From: CAVYBY01 sp963766935
GTDB lineage: Bacteria > Actinomycetota > UBA4738 > HRBIN12
Direction of reading: 5' to 3'
Assembly (NCBI GenBank): GCA_963766935.1
Contig: CAVYBY010000009.1
Coordinates: 124,001 to 188,000 of the forward strand
Length of the DNA: 64,000 nucleotides
Positions 18,448 to 28,337 of the stretch are shown here, in pieces; position 1 is the stretch's first letter, and every line of letters begins with the position of its first letter. The position numbers and the translations under genes were made by a program. The notes under the pieces were generated by a model. That model did no database searches. It was not told the origin of the DNA and was given only the letters and a program-made list of their open reading frames with translations.

Positions 18448-20481
18448 GTGACTCGCGCGGTCGCGGTCGACGTCGGCGGCACGTTCATCGACCTCGTCGC
18501 CGTCGACGGGGCATCCGGAACGGTCTCCATCGAGAAACAGCCGGCCACGCCCGACCGGCTGGCCGACGAGCTGCTCGAAGGGCTCGCGCGGCTTCCCGGC
18601 TCGCCCGCGGGCGTCGCGCGGATGCTGCACGGCTCGACCGTCGCGATCAACGCGCTGATCCAGCGCCGCGGCGGCCGGGTCGGGCTGATCACGACCGCCG
18701 GCTTCCGCGACGTGATCGAGCTGGGCCGCGGCAACCGGCCGCACATCTACGACTGGCTGTACGTGCCGCCGGAGCCGCTGGTCGAACCGGCGCTTCGCCG
18801 TGAGGTGGCCGAGCGGCTGGGACCGGGCGGCGAGGAAATCCTCCCGCTGGACCTCGACGCCGTGCTCCGCGAGGCGGGCGAGCTCGTCGCGCTGGGGGTC
18901 GACTCGATCGCGATCTGCTTTCTCCATGCGTACGCCGATCCGAAGCACGAGCGCCGCGCCGGGGCGGCGATCGCGGAGCGCTATCCGGCGGTCGCGTTGA
19001 CGCTCTCGTCCGACGTCGCGTCCGAATGGCACGAGTACGAGCGCACGTCCACCGCCGCGATCAACGCGTTCCTGCAGCCGGTCGTCGGGCGGTACCTGGG
19101 CGAGCTGGAGACGCGTCTGGCCGGCGCCGGGGTCGATGTTCCCGTGGAGGTCATGCAGTCAAACGGCGGCGTCATGACAACGGCTCGCGCCCGCGAGCTG
19201 CCGGTGCGAACGCTGGCCTCGGGGCCGGCCGGCGGCGTGATCGGCGTCGAGGCGCTTGCCGAGGCGCTCGGACACCCGAACGCGATCTGCGCCGATGTCG
19301 GCGGGACCACGTTCGATGTCGCGATCGTCGAAGACGGCCGGGTCCTGGAGCGGACCGAGACCGACGTGGGCGGACTGCCCCTGCTGGCCCCGACGATCGA
19401 TGTCATCTCGATCGGAGCCGGTGGGGGATCGGTCGCCTGGTTCGACGACGCGGGCGCGCTCCGCGTCGGACCCCTCAGCGCCGGCGCCCGCCCCGGCCCG
19501 GCGTGCTTCGGGTTCGGCGGCGTGGAGCCGACAGTGACCGACGCGCACGTCGTCCTCGGCTGGCTCGATCCCGAGACGTTCCTCGGCTCGCGGATGCGGC
19601 TCGACTCCGCCGCCGCCGACCGCGCCATCGCCGAGCGGGTCGGCGGGCCCCTCGGCCTCGCGACGGAGGCCGCGGCCGACGGGATCCTCACCATCGCGGA
19701 GAGCGCCATGGCCAACGCGATCTCGTCGATGACGGTGGAGCGCGGATCCGATCCGCGGGAGTTCGTGCTCTACGCCTACGGCGGGGGCGGCGGTCTGTTC
19801 GCCGCGGCGGTCGCGTCCGAGCTCGAGATCCCCACCGTCGTCGTGCCGCGGAGTCCCGCCACGTTCTCGGCCTGGGGGATCCTCGCGGCGGACCAGCGCG
19901 AGGACGCGACGTCGACCAAGGTCGAGACGCTCGACGCCGGCGCCATGGGCCGATCGCTCGCCGAGATGGAGGCGCTGCGGGCGGAGCTGATCGCGCGGTT
20001 CGCGGAGCGTGGAATCTCCGAGGGCGACGTCCGGATCCACCGTCACGCCGATCTCCGGTTCGCCGGGCAGGAGCACACCGTCGGCGTCTCGCTCGACCCG
20101 CAGTGGGGGACCGAGGACGCGGGCCGGCTTTCGGAGCGGTTCGTCGAGCTCCATCGCCGGCTGTACGGACACGGAGACCCGGCGGCCCAGGTCGAGGTGG
20201 TCACGCTTCGATGCCGCGCGGTCGTGCCGGCCGAAGCGCCGCGCTGGCCGGCGTGGAGCGTCCGCGACCCCGCTGCGCCGGCCGCGGAGCGTTCCGTCTT
20301 CTTCCGCTCGGCCGGAGGATGGGTCCCGACACCGGTCTACGAACGCGACGCGCTTGCGCTGGACCAGATCGTGCGGGGACCGGCGATCGTCCACGAGTGG
20401 ACGTCGACGCTGGTGGTGCCGCCCGATTGGACCGTCGCGACCGACGAGATCGGCAATCTGATCATGGAGCGGGCGCGATGA
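18448..20481 (+). CDS. hyuA: Hydantoinase/oxoprolinase family protein, subunit A (HyuA-like)
   Basis: 677 residues from GTG 18448. Begins AVDVGGTFIDLVAVDG, the ATPase phosphate loop of the acetate-kinase/actin-like fold used by 5-oxoprolinase, N-methylhydantoinase A and acetone carboxylase beta chains. LHGSTVAINALIQRRGG, TAGFRDVIELGRGNRP, LASGPAGGVIGVEALAE, CADVGGTTFDVAIVEDGR and AYGGGGGLFAAAVASELE follow as in HyuA. These enzymes open or carboxylate cyclic amides or ketones using ATP; the substrate cannot be told here. It overlaps hyuB by ATGA, as expected for an obligate partner. Confidence 0.92.
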   Translation: MTRAVAVDVGGTFIDLVAVDGASGTVSIEKQPATPDRLADELLEGLARLPGSPAGVARMLHGSTVAINALIQRRGGRVGLITTAGFRDVIELGRGNRPHIYDWLYVPPEPLVEPALRREVAERLGPGGEEILPLDLDAVLREAGELVALGVDSIAICFLHAYADPKHERRAGAAIAERYPAVALTLSSDVASEWHEYERTSTAAINAFLQPVVGRYLGELETRLAGAGVDVPVEVMQSNGGVMTTARARELPVRTLASGPAGGVIGVEALAEALGHPNAICADVGGTTFDVAIVEDGRVLERTETDVGGLPLLAPTIDVISIGAGGGSVAWFDDAGALRVGPLSAGARPGPACFGFGGVEPTVTDAHVVLGWLDPETFLGSRMRLDSAAADRAIAERVGGPLGLATEAAADGILTIAESAMANAISSMTVERGSDPREFVLYAYGGGGGLFAAAVASELEIPTVVVPRSPATFSAWGILAADQREDATSTKVETLDAGAMGRSLAEMEALRAELIARFAERGISEGDVRIHRHADLRFAGQEHTVGVSLDPQWGTEDAGRLSERFVELHRRLYGHGDPAAQVEVVTLRCRAVVPAEAPRWPAWSVRDPAAPAAERSVFFRSAGGWVPTPVYERDALALDQIVRGPAIVHEWTSTLVVPPDWTVATDEIGNLIMERAR

Positions 20482-22058
20482 GGGCCGTCGACCCGATCAC
20501 GCTCGAGGTGATCCACGGCGGGCTCGCCGCGGCGGCGCGCGAGATGAACCGCACGCTCGTTCGCACCGCGCACAACCCGCTGCTGTACGAGGTGCAGGAC
20601 TTCGGTCTCGGGATCGTCGGCGCGGACGGACGGCTCTGGGCGGAGGCTCCCGGGATCGCCGGCTTCATCAGCGCGCTGTCCGACACGGTCCGGTCGGGGC
20701 TCGAGCACTACGGCCTCGACGGGTTCCGCGACGGCGATGTCCTGATCGTCAACGATCCGTACATCACCGGCACGCACATCTCCGATACGTCGGTGTACGC
20801 GCCGGTGTTTCACGACGGCGCGTTGGTCGCGTTTGCGATCGTCACCGCGCACTGGGCCGACATCGGCGGCAAGAGCCCCGGCGGGTGGGCGCCCGATACG
20901 ACCGACGTCTACCAGGAGGGGATCTGCTTCACGCACGAGCATCTGGCTGCCGCCGGTGAGCCGAACGACGAGCTGCTGGGCTTCATCGAAGCGAACGTCC
21001 GGGTCCCCGGCCTCGTCCGCGGAGACCTGGCGGCGCAGATGGCCGCGTGCCGGAGAGGGATCGAACGCGTGCAGCGCCTCTGCGAGCGATACGGAGCCGC
21101 AACCGTTGCCGGCGCCATGGACCTCGTGATCGAACGGACGGACCGCGCGATGCGGGCTCGGATCGCGGCGCTCCCCGACGGGACGTATGGGGCCGAGCTG
21201 GAGCTCGACCACGACGGCGTCGACCCGGAAGGCCGGCCCCGGGTGGCGCTCCAGGTGACCGTTGCCGGCGGTCGCCTGCGCGTCACGTTCGAGGGCACAT
21301 CGCCGACGGCGCGCGGTCCGGTCAACGACCCGGGCGCCAAGTGCGACGTCCGGTGCGCGGTCAAGGGGCTGCTCGCGGCCCGCGAGGTCGGCAACGAGGG
21401 CCACGTCCTCGCGCTCGACATCGAGACGACGCCCGGCACGCTCGTCGACCCGGAGCGTCCGGCCCCGGTCGACTCCTACGGGTACGTCGGCGTCGCGATC
21501 ATCGAGCTGGTCATCCGGGCGCTGGCGCCGGCCATGCCCGGGCGATGCCCTGCCGGCGGCTATCAGATCTTCGGGGTCGACCTGTTCCGCGTGGACCATC
21601 GCGACGGCGCGCCGTTCGTCTTCACCGACGTGCACCCAGGAGGCGCCGGCGCCAGGCCGGACCGCGACGGGCCGACACTGATCTTCGTCGGCGACGGCGA
21701 CACGAGGAACACACCGGCCGAGGTGATCGAGCATCGGTTCCCGCTGCGGATGGAGCGGCACGCGCTCCTTCCCGAGCTGGCCGGCGAGGGGCGGTGGCGG
21801 GGCGGGGCGGGCGTCGTGCGCGAGTTCCGCGTCCTCGAGCCCGGCGTCTACATGCAGTACACGGTCGAGAACGTCCGCGACCCACTGGCGAAGGGGCTCG
21901 GCGGCGGGGGCGACGGCGCCCCGGGCGTGCTGGTGCTGAACCCCGGCACCGACCGCGAGGTTCGCCTCGAGGACCGGGTCACTTTCTACGGACCGCTCGA
22001 GGTCGGCGACGTCGTGAGCGCACGTTCCGGTGGCGGCGGCGGGCTCGGTCCCGCCTAG
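20478..22058 (+). CDS. hyuB: Hydantoinase B/oxoprolinase family protein, subunit B (HyuB-like)
   Basis: 526 residues. Family hallmarks: PITLEVIHGGLAAAAREMNRTL, SPNIKE-like early region, DVLIVNDPYITGTHISD, AHWADIGGKSPGGW, DYDGVD-like RGPVNDPGAKC, and late GGAGARPDRDGPTLIF and GGGGDGAPGVLVLNPG. HyuB and HyuA form the ATP-dependent hydantoinase/oxoprolinase complex in the cytoplasm. The stop TAG lies in a CTAG shared with the convergent HAD gene. Confidence 0.92.
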   Translation: MRAVDPITLEVIHGGLAAAAREMNRTLVRTAHNPLLYEVQDFGLGIVGADGRLWAEAPGIAGFISALSDTVRSGLEHYGLDGFRDGDVLIVNDPYITGTHISDTSVYAPVFHDGALVAFAIVTAHWADIGGKSPGGWAPDTTDVYQEGICFTHEHLAAAGEPNDELLGFIEANVRVPGLVRGDLAAQMAACRRGIERVQRLCERYGAATVAGAMDLVIERTDRAMRARIAALPDGTYGAELELDHDGVDPEGRPRVALQVTVAGGRLRVTFEGTSPTARGPVNDPGAKCDVRCAVKGLLAAREVGNEGHVLALDIETTPGTLVDPERPAPVDSYGYVGVAIIELVIRALAPAMPGRCPAGGYQIFGVDLFRVDHRDGAPFVFTDVHPGGAGARPDRDGPTLIFVGDGDTRNTPAEVIEHRFPLRMERHALLPELAGEGRWRGGAGVVREFRVLEPGVYMQYTVENVRDPLAKGLGGGGDGAPGVLVLNPGTDREVRLEDRVTFYGPLEVGDVVSARSGGGGGLGPA

Positions 22059-22732
22059 ATCCGGGTGCCGACCTCGTCGAGGTGCCGGAGCAGGTCGCCG
22101 GGATCCTCGTAGACGCGGTACGCGCCGGCGCGCTCCAGCTCGTCCTGGCCGTAGCCGCCCGAGAGCACACCGACGCCGAGCGCCCGGGCTCGCCGGGCGG
22201 CGAGCAGATCCCACACGCTGTCGCCGACGACGACGGCGTCCGTGATGGCGACGCCCAGCCGGTCGGCCGCCGCGAGGAACAGATCCGGGTCCGGCTTGGC
22301 GTGAGAGACCTGATCGCGCGTCACGATCGGCACACCGTCGGGGATGCCGAGAAGCTCGAGCACGGGTCCGGCGCTCTCGATGTAGCCGCTCGTCGCGATC
22401 GCCCAGGCGGTGCCGTTCCGCGTGAGCTCGGACAACAGTTCGGCGGCTCCGGGCAGCGGGCGGATCTCGCCGACGCGGGCGGCGTAGGCGACGGCGTGCA
22501 GCTGCCGGAGCCGGCCAGCCTCCTCCTGCGTCACCGGGCGGCCGATCTCACGAAGGAGCGCGTTGGCGAACAGGCCGCCGCTCATCCCGATCTTGCGGTG
22601 GATCCGCCACACGGCCAGGTCGATCCCCATGGCGTCCAGCGCCTCGTGCCAGGCAAGGACGTGCTGGTAGACGCTGTCCACGAGCGTCCCGTCCAGGTCG
22701 AACAGGTAGGCCATCCGCGGGGGCTGTTCCAC
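22055..22732 (-). CDS. HAD-superfamily hydrolase (phosphoglycolate phosphatase/beta-phosphoglucomutase type)
   Basis: 219-225 residues. HAD motif I is FDLDGTLVDS, motif II lies in AIATSGY, the conserved Lys is in SHAKPDPDLFLAA and motif III is VVVGDSVWDLLAARRA. A helical cap follows motif I. Typical of small-molecule phosphatases; the substrate is unknown. Two starts are possible: GTG 22732, 7 nt after a reverse-strand TAGGCT box (leaderless style), or ATG 22714. It is convergent with hyuB and divergent from the MFS gene. Confidence 0.88.
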   Translation of the reverse strand: MEQPPRMAYLFDLDGTLVDSVYQHVLAWHEALDAMGIDLAVWRIHRKIGMSGGLFANALLREIGRPVTQEEAGRLRQLHAVAYAARVGEIRPLPGAAELLSELTRNGTAWAIATSGYIESAGPVLELLGIPDGVPIVTRDQVSHAKPDPDLFLAAADRLGVAITDAVVVGDSVWDLLAARRARALGVGVLSGGYGQDELERAGAYRVYEDPGDLLRHLDEVGTRI

Positions 22733-22798
22733 GACTCGCAGCCTACCGGCTAGGCTTCGCCGGGTCCTCGGCGACGCTGCCGAGCGGGGGGGGACGGG

Positions 22799-24388
22799 TT
22801 GAGCGAGCGGCCGGCGCTGACGGCGCAGCAGAAGAAATGGATGATGGTCGCGGTCGTCCTCGGCTCGGGGGCGGTCTTCCTGGACACCTCGGTGGTGAAC
22901 CTTGCCCTGCCGAGGATCGGGAAGGATCTCTCGTCGAGCTTCTTCGGGACGCTCGAGGCGCAGTCCTACATCGCGAACGGCTATTTCCTGACGCTCAGCG
23001 CGTTGCTGATCCTGTCCGGCGCGCTCAGCGATCACTACGGCCGGCGGCGGATGTTCTCGATCGGCCTCGCCGGGTTCGCCGCCACGTCGCTCCTGTGCGG
23101 CATCGCGCCGAACATGGAGTTCCTCATCGTCTCGCGCATCCTTCAGGGTGCGGCAGGCTCGCTCGTGGTTCCGGGATCGCTCTCGATCATCACCTCGAAC
23201 CTTCAGGGTGAAGAACAAGGACGGGCGTTCGGAACGTGGGCCGGCGCATCCGCCGCGACGACGATCCTCGGGCCGTTCGTCGGCGGGGTCCTCGTCAACA
23301 CCATCTCGTGGCGTGTGGCGTTCCTCATCAACCTGCCGTTCCTGCTGGTGGCCTACTTCGCGACGGTTCGCTTCATTCCCGAGTCGCGCGACGAGGAGTC
23401 GAGCAATCACTTCGACTGGCAGGGCTCGATCGTCGTCGCGCTCGCCGTGGGCGGGCTCGCCTTCGGCACGATCCGTGGTCAGCAGCGCGGCTGGGGCGAG
23501 CCTGCGGTCGTCGCCTCCCTGGCCGTCGGCATTGTCTCGACCATCGCGCTTCCCTTCTTGATGCAACGGAAGGACGCGCTCGTCCCGACGCATCTGTTCC
23601 AGTCGCGGAACTTCACGGTCACGAACATCGCGACGCTGGTGATCTACGGCGCGCTGTACGTGAGCCTGACGTTCCAGGGGATCTTCCTGATCGGGACGCT
23701 CGGGTACAACGAGCAGGCCGCGGGGATCGCGGGCGTGCCGGGCACGCTGCTGCTGGTCCTGTTCTCCAGGCGATTCGGCAAGCTCGCCGCGCGGTACGGG
23801 CCACGGCTGTTCATGACCGTCGGCCCGGCCGTCATGGGGATCGGCCTGCTCTGGCTGGCCCGTATCCCGTCGACCAGCCAGGCGTGGGTCCTCGGGACCA
23901 GCGGGTCGGCGTCGATCCTGCCGCCGCGCAGCTACTTCGTCGACCTCCTGCCCGCGCTGCTGGTCTTCGGCGCCGGTCTGATGATGATGGTCGCGCCGCT
24001 GACGACCGCGCTGATGACCTCGATTCCGGAGCGCAACGCAGGCGTCGCCTCGGCCATCAACAACGCCATCTCGCGTGTCGGCGCGCCGCTCGTCAACGCG
24101 GCCATCTTCGTGGTCGTGGCATCGAGCTTCTACGCGGCGATCGCGACTCGCGTCCCAGCCGCACCCGTGAACTCGCCGTCGTTCCGCAGCCAGGTGGGGC
24201 CGTTGAACGCGCCGACGGGCGATGTCTCGGCCGAGATCCGGGCCGCGGCTCGAGCCGCGTCGACCGACGCCTTCCACCTGTCCATCGTCGTCGCCTCGGG
24301 TCTGCTGTTCGTGGGCGCCGCGGTGAACGGCGTCGGGATCCGCAATCCGTCGCGGGCGGACCGCGAGGAAGCCGAAAGGAGCACGTGA
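22799..24388 (+). CDS. DHA2-type (14-TM) MFS drug/solute exporter
   Basis: 529 residues from a TTG at 22799 after a G-rich stretch; an in-frame ATG lies a dozen codons later. Hallmarks: GAVFLDTSVVNLALP at helix 1, the conserved loop LSDHYGRRRMF, LQGAAGSLVVPGSLSII and GPFVGGVLVNTISWR (motif C), with about 14 hydrophobic segments. This is the EmrB/QacA-like drug:H+ antiporter class. It overlaps the next gene by one base (TGATG), so three membrane genes appear to form an operon. Confidence 0.88.
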   Translation: MSERPALTAQQKKWMMVAVVLGSGAVFLDTSVVNLALPRIGKDLSSSFFGTLEAQSYIANGYFLTLSALLILSGALSDHYGRRRMFSIGLAGFAATSLLCGIAPNMEFLIVSRILQGAAGSLVVPGSLSIITSNLQGEEQGRAFGTWAGASAATTILGPFVGGVLVNTISWRVAFLINLPFLLVAYFATVRFIPESRDEESSNHFDWQGSIVVALAVGGLAFGTIRGQQRGWGEPAVVASLAVGIVSTIALPFLMQRKDALVPTHLFQSRNFTVTNIATLVIYGALYVSLTFQGIFLIGTLGYNEQAAGIAGVPGTLLLVLFSRRFGKLAARYGPRLFMTVGPAVMGIGLLWLARIPSTSQAWVLGTSGSASILPPRSYFVDLLPALLVFGAGLMMMVAPLTTALMTSIPERNAGVASAINNAISRVGAPLVNAAIFVVVASSFYAAIATRVPAAPVNSPSFRSQVGPLNAPTGDVSAEIRAAARAASTDAFHLSIVVASGLLFVGAAVNGVGIRNPSRADREEAERST

Positions 24389-24921
24389 TGCCAGCGATCT
24401 CCTCCATCTACATGGTGGTCTTCCGGATCATCCACATCGGCGCGGGGGTGGCCTGGGCCGGCTCCGTGTTCTTCCTCGTCGTGTACCTCCAGCCCGCGAC
24501 CGCGGCGGTGGGCCCGGCCGCGCAGCCGGTGATGCGCGAGCTGCTCGGAACCCGAAAGCTGGTCGACCGGATCATCATGCTCGCGGCCACGACGATCGTC
24601 GGCGGGCTGTTCCTCTACTGGAAGGACTGGCACGACGTCGGAAGCCTCGGAGACTGGCTCGGCACGAACTTCGGTGCGGTGCTGACGGTCGGCATGCTGT
24701 CGGCGCTCGTTGCGGTTGGGATCGGGGTGGCCGGGACCCGTCCGGCGGTCGCGAGGCTGCTCGAGGTCGGAGGCCGGATCGCCGCCTCGGAGGGGCCGCC
24801 GGCTCCCGAATTGGTCGCCGAGGTCCCGGTGCTCCAGCTCCGTCTGAAGAACTACGCGCGGCTGTCGCTCGCGTTCGTCGCGATCGCGGTGCTCGCGATG
24901 GCGACCGCCCGATACTGGTAG
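24388..24921 (+). CDS. Small four-helix membrane protein (DUF2269/CopD-like)
   Basis: 177 residues beginning MPAISSIYMVVFRIIHIGAGVAWAGSVFFL, with about four hydrophobic segments and a conserved His in the first and Gly/Trp pattern (HIGAGVAWAG) found in DUF2269-like and CopD-like proteins that may bind haem or metal. The function is not known. Start ATG shares a base with the MFS stop. A P-type ATPase gene follows 17 bp later. Confidence 0.65.
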   Translation: MPAISSIYMVVFRIIHIGAGVAWAGSVFFLVVYLQPATAAVGPAAQPVMRELLGTRKLVDRIIMLAATTIVGGLFLYWKDWHDVGSLGDWLGTNFGAVLTVGMLSALVAVGIGVAGTRPAVARLLEVGGRIAASEGPPAPELVAEVPVLQLRLKNYARLSLAFVAIAVLAMATARYW

Positions 24922-24938
24922 ACGGCGAGAGGCGCGGG

Positions 24939-27570
24939 ATGGAATTCGAGACCCCGGCTCCGGAGGCGGATCCCGCAACGGGACTCGAGCCCGCCGACGC
25001 GGCCGCACGTCTGGTGTCGATGGGGCCGAACGAGATTCCACCGCCCCCGGTCGTGCCGTTCGTCCTTCGCCTGGCTCGTCAGGTGGCGGAGCCGATGGCG
25101 CTGCTGTTGATCGTGGCCGCGGCCGTGGCCGGAATCGGGCTACGCGACCGCCTCGACGGGATCGCGATCCTTGCCATCGTGGCGCTGAACGCGGCGATCG
25201 GGCTGCTGGAGGAGGGAAAGGCCACCCGGGCCATCGATGCCCTCCGGACGATGGAGTCGCCGGTCGCGCGGGTTCGCCGCGGCGGCCGGATCATGCCCAT
25301 CCCGGCGCGCGACATCGTGGCGGGCGACGTCGTGATCCTCTCGGCGGGCGACCGCGTTCCTGCCGATCTCCGGCTGGTGGGGGCTTCGGTGCTCGAGGTG
25401 GATGAGTCCACGCTCACCGGCGAGTCGCTGCCCGTCGTCAAGGATCCCGAGGCGCCGATGGACCTCTCGTCGGCGATCGCCGACCGGCCGTGGGCCGCCT
25501 TCGCCGGCACCCTCGTGACGAGTGGGGCGGGCACGGGCATCGCGATCGCGACCGGGCCGCAGACGGCGCTCGGCTCCATCGCCCGTCATCTCTCGGGGCC
25601 CGTTCCCCCCACACCGCTGCAGCGAGATCTCCGGGTGCTCACGGTCCGGCTCGGCTCCATCGCGGTGCTGATCGCCGTTGGGGTCTTCGGGCTCGTGCTG
25701 GTGCGGATGGGTCTTTCGTCGGCGGCCGTCGAGCGGGCGTTCCTCGCCTCGGTCGCCCTCGCGGTGGCCGCGGTTCCCGAGGGGCTCGCGACCGTGGTGA
25801 CGCTCGGACTGGCCATGGGCGTCAAGCGGCTGGCGGCCCGGGGGGCGATCGTGCGCCGGCTCCCTGCCGTCGAGACGCTGGGCGCCACGACCGTCATCGT
25901 CACGGACAAGACCGGGACGCTCACTCAGAACCACCTGGAGCTCTCGGCCCTCGCGCTGGCCGGCGCCCCGCCGGTCCCGTTCGAGGATCTCCCGGCGGTC
26001 CCCGCCGCCCTCCTCGCCGAAGCGCTCGCTCTCTGCAACGACGCGACCCTCGATCCGCCGAGCGGCGACCCCGTCGATCTCGCGCTGCTCGACGCCCTCG
26101 GACCGGAGCGCGTGAACGCGGCGCGCGAGACCCGGCCCCGGCTTGCCGCGGTGCCGTTCGACTCGGCGCGCCGGCGCATGGACACGCTGTACGCGTCCGG
26201 CGCGGGCGTTCTCGCGCTGGTCAAGGGTGCCCCCGAGGCCGTGATCGAGATCTGCACGGAAGCCGTCACCCCCACCGGTGGTTCCGTCGCGCTCGATGAG
26301 GCTTCACGGACCGAGCTGCTCGCCGTGACCGCGGACCTGGCGGGCCGCGGCATGCGGATGCTGGCGATCGCGCGCCGGGAGCTCGAGTCTGCCCCGGCCG
26401 ATCTCGGGGAAGCACGATCGTTCACGTTCCTGGCATTGCTCGGACTCCGCGACCCGGTCCGACTCACGGCGGCGAGCGTCGTCGGGGAAGCCAGGTCGGC
26501 CGGGATCGAGCTGGTGATGGTGACCGGGGACCATGCGGGGACGGCAGTGGCGATCGCGGAGGAGGTCGGTCTGCGCGACGGCGACGCCACGGCCATCACC
26601 GGCGATGAGTTGCGCTCCGCCGGCATCCCGTCCGACCCCGTTCTGGCGGCCGGTGTCTATGCGCGCGTCGATCCCGACCAGAAGCTCGATCTCGTCCGCG
26701 CCATCCAGCAGAACGGCAACGTCGTCGCCGTCACCGGCGACGGTGTCAACGACGCCCCGGCGCTGCGCCAGGCCGACATCGGTGTCGCGATGGGCCTGAC
26801 CGGCAGCGACGTCGCCCGTGAAGCGTCCGACATGGTCGTCACCGACGACGATCTCGCGACGATCGTCGCGGCCGTGCGCGAGGGCCGCGGCATCTACGAC
26901 AACATCCGCAAGGTGGTCGACTACCTCGTCGCCGGCAACCTCTCCGAGATCGGCGTCGTCGTTGCGAGCCTCCTGCTGTTTCCCGGCCCTCGGTGTGCCG
27001 CTGCTCCCGCTGCAGCTGTTGTGGATCAACCTGCTCACCGACGGGTTCCCCGCCCTGGCGCTCGGCCTCGATCCCGTCGCCCCCAGGGTGATGAACCGGC
27101 CGCCGCGCGCCGCCGGAGCAAGGATCCTGACCGGGAGGCGCGTGGGCATCCTTGGGGGGCGCGCGGCATGGATCACGGCGGCCGCCGTCGGCAGTGTCGC
27201 CGTCGTGCGCGGCGCCGGCGGGTCATGGGAGGAGGCGCGCACCACGATGTTCACGGTCCTCGTCGTCGCGCATCTGCTTTACGCGTTCGTGGTGCGGCTC
27301 CTCGGCCTGGGACCGGATGCCCGGATCCGCCTCGGCGGGCTGCTTGCCAACAGATGGCTCGTCGCGGGCGTCGGGTTCGCCTTGGCCCTGCAGATCGCGA
27401 CCGTCCTCTGGCCCCCCGCGCGAACCCTGTTCCAGACCGTCCCGCTCGCCGCATCGACGTGGGCGCTCGTCGCCGCCCTCGGTTTCGGCTCGGTCGTCGC
27501 GATCGCGGCCGTCGCCAGGAGATCCCTGCGTCGCGAGACCCTCCGGTCCCCGGTGCGAGCCGGCGGCTAG
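24939..27570 (+). CDS. P-type (Ca2+/cation, P2-like) ATPase, frameshifted near the 3' end
   Basis: About 877 residues once one indel is corrected. The N-terminal cation_ATPase_N region starts LEPADAAARLVSMGPNEIP. TGES actuator loop (DESTLTGESLPV), membrane motif AVPEGLATVV, phosphorylation site DKTGTLTQ, nucleotide-binding KGAPE, and hinge VTGDGVNDAPALRQADIGVAMG are all present. The frame breaks at TTT 26979-26981: removing one T restores LLLFPALGVPLLPLQLLWINLLTDG, the sixth transmembrane region, in the frame that ends at 27570. PEGL plus the NLLTDG motif favours a Ca/Mn or Na pump. Last gene of the MFS-membrane protein operon. Its stop shares a CTAG with the convergent DsrE-like gene. Confidence 0.87.
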
Positions 27571-28094
27571 ATGAACAGGGTCACGGCGTCCTGCGCTTCG
27601 AGCAGCGCCGTGGCCGCTCCGGCCGGCTCCTCCAGACCGTCGATCAGGTCGTCGCGCGTCAGCCCGAGAAGATCCATCGTCATCTGGCAGGGAACGAGCT
27701 TCACGCCCAACTCCTGAGCAAGCTCCATCAGCTCGTGCGGGCTCGCCACGTGATGCTCCTTGGCGAGCTTCTTCATCATCGCCGGACCCGCGCCTGCGAA
27801 GTTCATCTTGCCGAGCTTCAGGTGCTCCAGTCCGGGGCGGTCCATCGTCGACAAGAGCTTCTGCATCCAGTTCTCACCGGTGATCCGGACGTCGTCCTTC
27901 ACGAGTGGGAACAGGCCCCAGAACGTGAAGAAGACGGTCGTCTCCATGCCCATCGCGGCGCCGGTGGTGCCGAGGATCAGCGTCGGCCACATCTTGTCGA
28001 GGTCGCCGCTCCACGCGTAGATCACCAGCTTCTGGTGGGGGACGTGTCTCGGCTCGGTCTCGTCGGCCAGCGGAACCTGCTGTGTCATCGTCAT
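27567..28094 (-). CDS. DsrE/DsrF-like sulfur-carrier family protein (DrsE_2 type)
   Basis: 175 residues. Central MGMETTVFFTFWGLFPLVK and C-terminal LGVKLVPCQMTMDLLGLTRDDL with a single conserved Cys are typical of DsrE/DsrF-like family 2 proteins, which carry sulfur as a persulfide or interact with TusA. Last gene of the five-gene sulfur-relay operon, 6 bp after the TusA gene. Confidence 0.85.
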   Translation of the reverse strand: MTMTQQVPLADETEPRHVPHQKLVIYAWSGDLDKMWPTLILGTTGAAMGMETTVFFTFWGLFPLVKDDVRITGENWMQKLLSTMDRPGLEHLKLGKMNFAGAGPAMMKKLAKEHHVASPHELMELAQELGVKLVPCQMTMDLLGLTRDDLIDGLEEPAGAATALLEAQDAVTLFI

Positions 28095-28100
28095 GGTGGT

Positions 28101-28337
28101 TCACCCTTTCGTGCGAATGAGGAAGCGGTAGACGCCGCCGTCCTCCGACTGTTCGATGAGCTCGCTGCCCGTCGCCCGGCACCAGGCGGCGAAGTCCGGC
28201 ACCGAGCCCGGGTCGGTGGCCAAGACCTCGATCGCCGAACCGGGCGCAAGACCCCGCGCGGCTTTGGCGGTCTTGGCGATCGGCAGCGGGCACGACAAAC
28301 CCTTCAGATCCAGCGTGGTCGTGGTGGTGGCGCTCAT
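28101..28337 (-). CDS. TusA-like sulfur-carrier protein (downstream copy)
   Basis: 78 residues. The motif LDLKGLSCPLPIAKTAKAA contains the CPxP Cys that carries persulfide sulfur in TusA/SirA/YedF proteins; the C-terminal VYRFLIRTKG strand completes the fold. The N-terminus is a run of Thr. Start ATG overlaps the flavoprotein stop (ATGA). A second TusA copy lies on the other side of the flavoprotein gene. Confidence 0.9.
   Translation of the reverse strand: MSATTTTTLDLKGLSCPLPIAKTAKAARGLAPGSAIEVLATDPGSVPDFAAWCRATGSELIEQSEDGGVYRFLIRTKG

Noticed and set aside
20337..22214. Long reverse-strand open frame across hyuB
   Set aside because: Same antisense effect; the forward strand encodes a complete HyuB.
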